The notes below the pieces were generated by a model. The model did no database searches and had not been told where the DNA came from. It worked only from the letters and a program-made list of their open reading frames with translations. This document shows positions 1 through 4,627 of a stretch of DNA of 9,300 nt, one piece after another (within the stretch, counting starts at the first letter, position 1; every line of letters begins with the position of its first letter). This DNA is from Nitrospira sp. Its GTDB lineage: Bacteria; Nitrospirota; Nitrospiria; Nitrospirales; Nitrospiraceae. The DNA is taken from NCBI GenBank assembly GCA_005116795.1, contig SWDL01000397.1:13194-22493 (forward strand). The letters are read 5' to 3'. The translations under genes were made by a program, and so were the position numbers.

Positions 1-242
1 GGCTGGCTGGTCCCCGTGATCGGCGGAGTCTCCGGATACAACCGGGCTTCCAGGGTCGCGTCATCCACATCCACGGGCCAGGGCCAGGACAATCCCGCCG
101 TCGTCGCCCGCCGCAGGATCTCGGCCACGGTACTGCGCGCCACCCCACAACTCTTGGCGATCTGCCGGTGGCTGAGCTGGCACGTCTCCTTGAGTCGCAC
201 TATGTCTTTGATCTTTCGCATCGTCACTCGCTCCGCTGGCAT
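1..242 (-). CDS. istA: IS21-family transposase IstA, N-terminal part (runs off the left edge)
   Basis: About 80 codons are visible. Reading leftward from the ATG at 242, the protein begins MPAERVTMRKIKDIVRLKET and continues with QLSHRQIAKSCGVARSTVAE, then a run ending near the edge in PETPPITGTSQ. The basic start, the helix-turn-helix (about residues 24-43) and the following LRRATTAGLSWPWP segment are the classic IstA N-terminus, which binds the terminal repeats before a DDE integrase domain that lies off-window. The start is supported by GGGAGGAG on the minus strand at 256-249, six bases before the ATG. A second ATG seven codons in is less well placed. Whether the transposase is intact cannot be seen. 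IstA identity is firm at family level. Confidence 0.88.
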   Translation of the reverse strand, partial: MPAERVTMRKIKDIVRLKETCQLSHRQIAKSCGVARSTVAEILRRATTAGLSWPWPVDVDDATLEARLYPETPPITGTSQ

Positions 243-345
243 CGGCTGCTCCTCCCATTCAGATGGAAGGGGCACGATACCGAAGGTGGCGGAGGACTTG
301 CGCCGCGATTCGCGCGGAACTGTCAGCGGCGGATCGCCGCCCCTC

Positions 346-480
346 ATTCCGAGGGATGTCGGCCACCGATTCCGAGGAAGCTCAGAATAGTGGCCGGATT
401 CCCATCGGAATCAGTGGCCGGGTTCCGTCGGAATGGGTGGCCGACTTGCGTCGGAATCAGTGGCCGGGATGGGTCGGAAT
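346..480. repeat. IS21 terminal repeat array (IstA-binding-type repeats)
   Basis: Four direct copies of a ~23 bp unit, GTGGCCG followed by 6-9 variable bases and TCGGAAT, begin at 390, 414, 437 and 460, a spacing of 24, 23 and 23 bp. One copy in opposite orientation lies at 346-367 (ATTCCGAGG ... GGCCACC). Multiple internal repeats next to the termini are known for IS21 elements, where they bind IstA. No gene is credible between 243 and 521; longer open frames across it change with repeat phase and have no ribosome site. Confidence 0.85.
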
Positions 481-521
481 ACGCAACACTGTCCGGGGGT
501 GAACATGAGGCGGTAGTCCGG

Positions 522-815
522 CTAGATCTGGTCAAGCTCTCTGTAGTCTCGGTCCCGGTGGAGGACCCGTGCGAGTTTGACGATTTTCGCCTTTTCGTCG
601 ATGGCGTAGACAATGCGGTATTCGCCTTGGGTGACCCTGAACCCCGTAAGACCCTGATAGGTAAAGTGGGACAGTTGCTCGGAATCAGGCGGGCGGGGAG
701 AGCGTCGGAGACTCAAAATCTTGAGAAACACCTGTCGCAGGCGTTTGGCATCGCTGGTGCCAAGATCCTCCAGCATGGCGAAGACGGGTTCTGAGAACTC
801 GAGGGAATAGCTCAC
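522..815 (-). CDS. RelE/ParE-superfamily toxin of a type II toxin-antitoxin module
   Basis: A 97-residue protein with the RelE/ParE layout: N-terminal helices (residues 1-35, with LEDLGTSDAKRLRQVFLKIL), then a beta-sheet core with GLTGFRVTQGEYRIVYAID at about 55-73, and a C-terminal strand ending HRDRDYRE. The GxYRIVYxI strand and the C-terminal HRxxxYR are the residues that in RelE-type toxins face the ribosomal A site; whether this one cuts mRNA or acts on gyrase as ParE does cannot be told from sequence. The start is a GTG whose GTGA overlaps the antitoxin stop (812-815), so the two are translationally coupled, antitoxin first. Length is normal for the family and all core segments are present. 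The stop at 522-524 is only 17-34 bp from the IS21 end, so the gene narrowly escaped interruption. Confidence 0.9.
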   Translation of the reverse strand: MSYSLEFSEPVFAMLEDLGTSDAKRLRQVFLKILSLRRSPRPPDSEQLSHFTYQGLTGFRVTQGEYRIVYAIDEKAKIVKLARVLHRDRDYRELDQI

Positions 816-1084
816 AGGCCAAGACGCTTGGTGACCTCATCGAGGGTCAGAAAACGATCCTCCTTGAGGCTCTTGGCCAGTATGGCGGATTCGAAACGGT
901 CTTCAAGGTCAACCAGCCGCTGGTAATCCTCATAGCCAAGGATCACGGCGGTCGGCCTCGCGCCTTTTTTGATCACAATCCGCTGCCCCTGATAGCCCGC
1001 CTTAGCCAACACCGTGGAGAAGCTCGCCTTGGCCTTCGTGGCGGTGACCGTATTGAGTGCTTGCGCTGTATTCTGTCTTTTCAT
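812..1084 (-). CDS. Phd/YefM-family antitoxin
   Basis: A 90-residue antitoxin encoded directly before the RelE/ParE toxin. The N-terminal part (VTATKAKASFSTVLAKAGYQ) followed by QRIVIKKGARPTAVILGYEDYQRL is the Phd/YefM fold, which dimerises, binds its own operator and leaves a flexible C-terminal tail to mask the toxin; that tail here is about residues 55-90. I choose the ATG at 1084 over the ATG at 1093: the upstream one overlaps the -10 hexamer of the obvious promoter (1092-1097) and would lie before the transcription start. No Shine-Dalgarno precedes 1084, and the predicted start site falls within a base or two of this ATG, so the mRNA may be leaderless. Autoregulation is expected for the family and fits the repeated 9-bp motif just upstream. 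Confidence 0.88.
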   Translation of the reverse strand: MKRQNTAQALNTVTATKAKASFSTVLAKAGYQGQRIVIKKGARPTAVILGYEDYQRLVDLEDRFESAILAKSLKEDRFLTLDEVTKRLGL

Positions 1085-1091
1085 GGTGTGC

Positions 1092-1120
1092 ATTCTAGCC
1101 TATTCGGTCAAAAAGGTCAA
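1092..1120 (-). promoter_or_regulatory. Sigma70-type promoter of the Phd-RelE module
   Basis: Reading the minus strand: TTGACC (-35, 1120-1115), a 17-base spacer, then TAGAAT (-10, 1097-1092). Five of six bases match consensus in each hexamer. Transcription should start at about 1085-1084, at or next to the antitoxin ATG. Confidence 0.75.
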
Positions 1121-1129
1121 TTCGATCAA
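1103..1129 (-). promoter_or_regulatory. Three tandem 9-bp repeats, likely antitoxin operator
   Basis: On the minus strand the 27 bases from 1129 to 1103 are three adjacent 9-mers: TTGATCGAA, TTGACCTTT and TTGACCGAA, sharing TTGAYC. They cover the -35 box and most of the spacer of the Phd-RelE promoter, so a bound protein would block RNA polymerase. Assigning the Phd-type antitoxin as the binder is inference from the usual autoregulation of these modules. Direct repeats rather than the more common palindrome are a little unusual. Confidence 0.55.
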
Positions 1130-1173
1130 TGTAATGATCCTGTTGACGGATGCTGACTGTTGGCCGATGGAGT

Positions 1174-1202
1174 TTGCAAAAACCCCATGAGATGTCTAGA
1201 AT
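1174..1202 (+). promoter_or_regulatory. Candidate promoter for the Panacea-toxin pair
   Basis: TTGCAA (1174-1179), a 17-base spacer and TAGAAT (1197-1202) lie about 100 bases upstream of the 1307 start. The -10 is good and the -35 moderate (4 of 6). The leader from about 1209 to 1306 shows no recognised riboswitch. Confidence 0.4.
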
Positions 1203-1306
1203 TTACAAGCTTCCTTCGTCGTCCCTATCTCAGGTTCGATCATGGACAATCCGATGGAAGGGTGAGCGTCTCTGGAGGTGATGGGCCTCCGCGAGGGAGA
1301 GTTCTT

Positions 1307-1849
1307 ATGACGCGTGGAGCTGAAAACCAGGATCAAACGAAGCTGACCCGGCTGGCGCATTACATCTGCTTCCAATGTCATGATCCGAGCGTATTAGGGG
1401 CCACCAAGCTGAACAAGATCCTCTGGTATGCGGATCTGATTGCCTACCTGAAAACGGGCAAGCAAATCACCGGAGAAACCTACATCAAGCAGCAGTTTGG
1501 CCCGCTTCCCAAACACATCTTGGGTGTCATCGAGGACCTTCAGGAGAGGAAAGACCTGGTGACGAGAGAGGTTCCGTTTTTCGGAAAGCAGAAGCGGGAG
1601 TACATCGCCTTGACCGAACCCGACATTTCCATGTTCACTCCAGAGGAAATCAGCATCGTCGATTCGGTGATGGACGTGGTCTGTCACAAGCACACAGCCG
1701 CATCGATCAGTCTGGCTTCTCATGATGTGATCTGGAAGCTGGCCGAGATCGGAGAAGAAATCCCGATGTATGCGGCGTTGGCCTCTGAATTAGGGGAGGT
1801 GACAGAGAAAGACATCCGTTGGGCGCAGAAGGCCCTGGCTCAGTCCTAG
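1307..1849 (+). CDS. Panacea-domain (DUF4065/SocA-like) protein, probable antitoxin
   Basis: A 180-residue protein of the Panacea (DUF4065, SocA-like) family. Diagnostic segments are KLTRLAHYICFQC near the N-terminus, then TKLNKILWYADLIAYLKTGK and ITGETYIKQQFGPLPKHI, the typical stretch reading LNKxLxYxD ... G...xxYxxxxxGPxP. The C-terminal half has short helices and no membrane segment. Panacea proteins are known as versatile antitoxins that neutralise unrelated small toxins (PanAT systems); Caulobacter SocA instead acts as a proteolytic adaptor for SocB. I start at ATG 1307 because GAGGGAG lies seven bases before it and family similarity begins there; a longer frame from 1160 adds low-quality residues and has no such site. 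The partner is the small gene at 1868, 18 bp downstream in the same direction. Confidence 0.85.
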   Translation: MTRGAENQDQTKLTRLAHYICFQCHDPSVLGATKLNKILWYADLIAYLKTGKQITGETYIKQQFGPLPKHILGVIEDLQERKDLVTREVPFFGKQKREYIALTEPDISMFTPEEISIVDSVMDVVCHKHTAASISLASHDVIWKLAEIGEEIPMYAALASELGEVTEKDIRWAQKALAQS

Positions 1850-1867
1850 GGAAGGGCTAGCTGGTTC

Positions 1868-2152
1868 ATGGCTTTTGCGCGGACGGTCATCCTTGAGCGT
1901 GTTGTTGAAGAGTTCCTCGAAGAAGAGAAAAGCAGCTACCCTCCACTTGAGCGGGTCTTTCGCGCCTTAGAATGGCGCATCGCTCGGCAACCGGAAGTCG
2001 GCGCGCCAGTACCCGGCACGAATCCCAAACGCTATATCGTTAAATCGTCCTACCGATTTCCCCTTCCGTTAGTGCTGACCCTCATGTATCGCTATATCGA
2101 AACCGAGATCGTGATTGAGCTGGCGCGGGTTGACGAGGATGCAGGGGAGTAA
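1868..2152 (+). CDS. Small RelE-like protein, probable toxin partner of the Panacea antitoxin
   Basis: A 94-residue soluble protein 18 bp after the Panacea gene and probably in its transcript. I do not recognise a named family. The N-terminus is helical and acidic (ERVVEEFLEEEKSSYPPLERVFRALEWRIA, about residues 10-39, written here only by its ends and character), followed by a pattern resembling the RelE/ParE sheet: PVPGTNPKRYIVKSS, then PLPLVLTLMYRYIETEIVIE, ending LARVDEDAGE. In RelE-fold toxins a similar strand order precedes the catalytic C-terminus. Size, spacing and pairing with Panacea make a toxin role likely, but target and active residues are not evident. GGGAAGGG about 12 bases upstream is a rather distant ribosome site, perhaps giving weak translation or relying on coupling. 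Confidence 0.6.
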   Translation: MAFARTVILERVVEEFLEEEKSSYPPLERVFRALEWRIARQPEVGAPVPGTNPKRYIVKSSYRFPLPLVLTLMYRYIETEIVIELARVDEDAGE

Positions 2153-2206
2153 CCCTCTGCCGTTCTAATCTCGCTGCCCTTCAAGGTCGGGCGACCTTGT
2201 TCGGTG

Positions 2207-2251
2207 AAAAAAGAGTGGCACGGGAAGCCCCCGGAGGGCCGAAGGCTTCCC
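2207..2251 (-). terminator. Possible terminator for the 2262-2498 gene
   Basis: Just past the stop of the minus-strand gene, GGGAAGCC (minus, 2251-2244) pairs with GGCTTCCC (2229-2222) around a GC-rich loop. A run of six T on the minus strand (2212-2207) follows nine bases later. The gap between stem and T run is longer than in a standard intrinsic terminator, so activity is uncertain. A second small hairpin, CAAGGTC/GACCTTG (2182-2199), lies beyond it, towards the end of the 1868-2152 gene. Confidence 0.4.
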
Positions 2252-2261
2252 ATGAAGATGA

Positions 2262-2498
2262 TCACCGCTTCAAGGTATGAGCGGCGATCCACGCCTTGGC
2301 CTCATGGGCGACGGTCAGCAAGGCCTCGAGATCGTGGAGACCAAACGAGGTCCCAATTCGCCAATTTCCAGACTGGTCCTTGAACGGGCGGGAAAAGATC
2401 GTCGAGAAGAACGGACCCTTCGGGCCGCTGTTCTGCCAGATCGTCGCCTTGATGTTTCCGCATCGCAGCCGGTTCGCGGGTTTGTTGTTGGTAGCCAT
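2262..2498 (-). CDS. Small protein of unknown function, well-translated
   Basis: A 78-residue protein I cannot assign to a named family. It has an N-terminal basic stretch (MATNNKPANRLRCGNIKATI), a central GPFFSTIFSRPFKDQSG with aromatic and basic residues, then GTSFGLHDLEALLTVAHEAK and a helix ending WIAAHTLKR. The pattern of a small sheet followed by a helix looks like a real domain, and I have the impression that similar short proteins occur in many environmental bacteria, but that is memory, not a search. TAAGGAGG on the minus strand, about 10 bases before the ATG, is a near-perfect Shine-Dalgarno, which is strong support for expression. It is encoded between two toxin-antitoxin modules on the opposite strand from both, with its own leader hairpin upstream and a possible terminator downstream. 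No partner gene is adjacent. Confidence 0.72.
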   Translation of the reverse strand: MATNNKPANRLRCGNIKATIWQNSGPKGPFFSTIFSRPFKDQSGNWRIGTSFGLHDLEALLTVAHEAKAWIAAHTLKR

Positions 2499-2515
2499 CT
2501 GGTTTCCTCCTTATG

Positions 2516-2566
2516 TGAAATGAAGTTGGCTCTCTCGCAAGGCCAGGAGAGCCAACGCGCATTTCA
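2516..2566 (-). promoter_or_regulatory. Long hairpin in the leader of the 2262-2498 gene
   Basis: Two nested inverted repeats form one long stem: TGAAATG (2516-2522) with CATTTCA (2560-2566), and GTTGGCTCTC (2525-2534) with GAGAGCCAAC (2547-2556), separated by an AA/GCG internal bulge and closed by a 12-base loop. All 17 pairs are perfect. It lies just upstream of the strong Shine-Dalgarno of the minus-strand gene, so it could be an RNA leader element, a dimeric operator or a recombination site. It is not followed by a T run in either direction, so I do not call a terminator. Confidence 0.6.
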
Positions 2567-2794
2567 GGGAGGAACTACGAGGCAGAGGCCGTTTTGCCCG
2601 CGGACCGGAGAGGAACAAGCGGCGGGAGTGACAGTCTTACTGGCGCGAGCGGTGCGCCTCGCAGGTGAATACCGGTCGGACGAGGCCGGCGGCGACCACA
2701 AACTGGTCCACGATGCGGTGCGAGAAGGGGGGGGGAGCGAGGGAGTTGCGTCGCGGGCCTTTCCCCTGGCACCTCCGAATAATACGACGGCCAC
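2567..2794. other. Stretch between the leader hairpin and the brnT promoter without a convincing gene
   Basis: GC-rich DNA in which open frames exist on both strands, but none has a good ribosome site or recognisable product. It contains a run of nine G (2727-2735) that would shift any frame crossing it. A minus-strand frame 2804-2637 ends in VDQFVVAAGLVRPVF and might be a gene remnant, but support is weak. Confidence 0.5.
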
Positions 2795-2823
2795 TTGAGG
2801 CCACAAGGGAGCCTTGCTACAGT
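2795..2823 (+). promoter_or_regulatory. Candidate promoter of the BrnT module (extended -10)
   Basis: TTGAGG (2795-2800), exactly 17 bases, then TACAGT (2818-2823) preceded by TGC, an extended -10 arrangement. A start near 2830 would leave a leader of about 65 bases before the brnT ATG at 2895. Confidence 0.5.
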
Positions 2824-2894
2824 AGGTGGCTGGATTGGCAGAGGGGCGATCGTGGCGATGATCCCCACTTCTGAGGTGAGACGGAACCGCACGG

Positions 2895-3191
2895 ATGGAA
2901 TTTGAGTGGGATCTCTCGAAAGAGCTGGAGAACATACGGAAGCACGGGATCACATTTGCTGATGCGGTTGAGTCATTTTTTGACAAACACGGGTTCCTGC
3001 TGGTAGACAACAAACATTCTGTACGGGAAAAGCGGTACTATTGGGTTGGGCGAATCATGACGGGACGAGTCCTCACGACGAGGTTTACGAGGAGGGGGAG
3101 CAAGATTCGGATCATCGGGTCCGCCGAATGGCGCAAGTTTCGGAGGTTGTACCATGCGAGAACCAAGACTCAGTCATCTCAAGATCGATGA
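2895..3191 (+). CDS. brnT: BrnT-family toxin
   Basis: A 98-residue BrnT-type ribonuclease toxin (RelE fold). The N-terminus EFEWDLSKELENIRKHGITF is the family signature (xFEWDxxKxxxNxxKHGIxF), followed by ADAVESFFD. The sheet core is KRYYWVGRIMTGRVLTTRFT, and the C-terminal strand is KIRIIGSAEWRKFRRLY. Most BrnT proteins read RIISAR here; this one has RIIGSAE, so a conserved arginine position is altered although nearby Arg and Lys remain. GAGGTGAG ends 14 bases before the ATG, a long spacing that may keep expression low. The stop at 3189-3191 lies inside the following antitoxin gene, giving a 38-base overlap and tight coupling. Toxin-before-antitoxin order is normal for brnTA. Confidence 0.88.
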   Translation: MEFEWDLSKELENIRKHGITFADAVESFFDKHGFLLVDNKHSVREKRYYWVGRIMTGRVLTTRFTRRGSKIRIIGSAEWRKFRRLYHARTKTQSSQDR

Positions 3192-3432
3192 GAAGGCGAC
3201 AGCCAAGATCCGACGGGGGCTCGCGCGGCATCGCGACGTGACGATCACGATCCATGTCGATACGAAAGGGTTGCACGCGCTCAAGGAAATTTCGAGGCGT
3301 ACAGGGGTGCCATATCGTGGTCTCGTGACCCGGGTGCTTCAGGAGGGGGTGAAGGGGCGAGTGAGTGCCGAGGCTCGCCTCGATCGGCTGGAGCAGGAAC
3401 TGAAGAAGGTGCGGCGCATCCTCGTCGCATAG
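3154..3432 (+). CDS. Ribbon-helix-helix antitoxin (BrnA/CopG type) paired with BrnT
   Basis: A 92-residue antitoxin overlapping the end of brnT. Residues ~29-66 form a ribbon-helix-helix: the strand VTITIHVDTKGL, then HALKEISRRTGVPYRGLVTR and VLQEGV. The C-terminal LDRLEQELKKVRRIL (76-90) is a short amphipathic or coiled-coil helix, and the N-terminal SHLKIDEKATAKI segment may contact the toxin. Such proteins bind their own promoter as dimers and block the toxin; the likely target is upstream of 2895. The ATG is supported by GGAGG (3142-3146) seven bases before it, inside brnT. The gene is convergent with, and overlaps by 94 bases, the extended 3' end of the HTH gene on the other strand, which marks the border of the island. 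Confidence 0.82.
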   Translation: MREPRLSHLKIDEKATAKIRRGLARHRDVTITIHVDTKGLHALKEISRRTGVPYRGLVTRVLQEGVKGRVSAEARLDRLEQELKKVRRILVA

Positions 3433-4424
3433 CCCGAACAAAGCCCACCGCTCTGCTCCCCTTTACGCGGACAGGGACACCGCTCGAATCGAAGGACGCA
3501 TCGGCTAACGCCGAAGGTCCTGTCCAACACGTAGCGTGTCATGTCGAAGACGGGAGCCGGATCCAGCACCCGAATCAGATCGGGATTCCAGGTGATCTGC
3601 ATCTGATTGATCATCGTGATGGGCGTCGGCTTCCCCACGACCCCCAGCGGCACCTGCCCGTACGAGCGGGAAAACATCAGCACCTCCCGATCGAACATGG
3701 CCGCGTTGATTTCCTCGGCCGCGCCGGATTTCTTGTAATCTTCCGCAAACCGCTCAAAGGCCGCGGCCTGGGCCACGGCCTCCTTGAAGGCGTAAAAAAT
3801 GCCGATCCCGGCTCGGCGCTGGTCGTCCATCACTTGCACGGCATCATTCAACCAGGCCGCGCTGCGCACCTGCTCCAGGGTCAGGATGAGCAGCCGGCGA
3901 ATCGTCACGCGCCGGCGGACCGCCGCCTGGTTGGCGAGGAGATAACTGGGATAGAGGGCCTCGCCCCGCTTCCAGATGTTCCACCGTTCCATGACCGCGT
4001 CGACGGATCGTTGCGCGACCTCCATCATGCGGACCGCCTCGGCGTTGGCCGCAGCGCCTTCGTACACCAGCGCCTGCGACTCGATCTGCCGCAACTCCTT
4101 TCCGATGGCCTCCACTTTCCGCAAGAGGTACCGGGGCCGTTCCGGCACGTGCAACATGACGTCCACCGCCGTCAGCGCAAGGGTCCAGTAGTCCTTGGCC
4201 TGGGCCGGCGCCTTGTCTTTCTGGGCCAGCAACAGGAGTTCGACGGGATTCTTGTCGAGGAGTGTGGCGATGGTGATGCAGAGCTCGGGCTTGGGGATCT
4301 TGAGCCCGCGCCGGATCAGGTTCGCCTCCGGCTGCGTGATCCCGAGCTTGCGGGCGAGCGCGTAATCACTGCTCAGGTGAAAGCGCTGCTTGACCGCCTC
4401 GATGTAGGATGCAATCTCAGACAA
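3339..4424 (-). CDS. HTH-domain regulator-like protein with a probably non-native C-terminus
   Basis: A 361-residue open frame. Residues 1-75 form a Cro/CI-like helix-turn-helix: SYIEAVKQRFHLSSDYALAR, then KLGITQPEANLIRRGLKIPK, resembling DUF3693/XRE-type phage-like regulators. Residues 80-305 are a largely helical region with many alanines (for example QALVYEGAAANAEAVRMMEV) that I do not recognise; it could be a sensor or oligomerisation domain. The start is TTG (4424), chosen because GAGGGAG lies seven bases before it and the HTH begins at once; no ATG is nearby. From about residue 305 the composition changes to Cys/Arg/Ser-rich sequence, and residues from ~332 are only the antisense of the brnA-type gene, so the original 3' end was probably lost or shifted at about 3430-3510. 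It is co-oriented with the di-iron oxidase gene and may regulate that locus; this is inference. Confidence 0.6.
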   Translation of the reverse strand: MSEIASYIEAVKQRFHLSSDYALARKLGITQPEANLIRRGLKIPKPELCITIATLLDKNPVELLLLAQKDKAPAQAKDYWTLALTAVDVMLHVPERPRYLLRKVEAIGKELRQIESQALVYEGAAANAEAVRMMEVAQRSVDAVMERWNIWKRGEALYPSYLLANQAAVRRRVTIRRLLILTLEQVRSAAWLNDAVQVMDDQRRAGIGIFYAFKEAVAQAAAFERFAEDYKKSGAAEEINAAMFDREVLMFSRSYGQVPLGVVGKPTPITMINQMQITWNPDLIRVLDPAPVFDMTRYVLDRTFGVSRCVLRFERCPCPRKGEQSGGLCSGYATRMRRTFFSSCSSRSRRASALTRPFTPS

Positions 4425-4627
4425 ACGTTCGCTCCCTCGTCCCTGAATTTCGTCATTCGTATCTCGTTATTCGTCTCTCGTGGGCGTGACGGGCGAGACG
4501 TGCGTGAAAGGCGCGACACGCAAAGATGAGACCTTCCCCTCGTCTCGCGTTTCTCGCTCGTCCCGCTTTTCTCGCCAGGCTCGCTCAAAGTGCGAGATAC
4601 GCTTCACGAGAGACGAGAGACGGGGCC
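4425..4627. repeat. TCTCG/CGAGA-rich intergenic repeat region
   Basis: The ~200 bp between the HTH gene and the di-iron oxidase gene is dense in TCTCG, TCGTCTC and their complements. It includes a 12-bp perfect inverted repeat, TCGTCTCTCGTG (4471-4482) with CACGAGAGACGA (4605-4616), and a smaller hairpin, TGCGTG/CACGCA (4501-4522). No T run makes it a clear terminator. Open frames here have repetitive Arg/Ser/Thr composition and no ribosome sites. A dispersed genomic repeat is a reasonable guess. Confidence 0.6.

Larger units (their letters stand above)
1..505 (-). mobile_element. IS21-family insertion sequence, istA-side end (partial)
   Basis: The left edge of the window is the istA-proximal end of an IS21-family element that continues beyond position 1. 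Two things show this: the minus-strand reading frame 242-1 matches the N-terminus of an IS21 IstA transposase, and between that gene and the flanking DNA lies an array of ~23 bp repeats of the kind that bind IstA in this family. IS21-family ends usually begin with TGT. On the minus strand two candidate termini fit: TGTTGCGT starting at 488 and TGTTCACC starting at 505. I cannot choose without the other end or an empty-site comparison. The element sits just after the stop of the RelE/ParE-type toxin gene (522). The istB gene and right end are outside the window. Confidence 0.85.

Noticed and set aside
168..794. 208-codon plus-strand frame across the IS21 end and the RelE-type toxin
   Set aside because: It spans the IS boundary and the repeat array and is antisense to a real toxin gene.
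2637..2804. 55-codon minus-strand frame starting GTG, ending near IVDQFVVAAGLVRP
   Set aside because: The tail looks protein-like, but there is no good ribosome site, it crosses a nine-base homopolymer and overlaps the probable brnT promoter.
522..3432. Integron cassette array, suggested by many small modules and hairpins
   Set aside because: No proper attC pairs (RYYYAAC ... GTTRRRY) flank the genes, orientation alternates, and the main hairpin has a short loop and perfect stem unlike attC.
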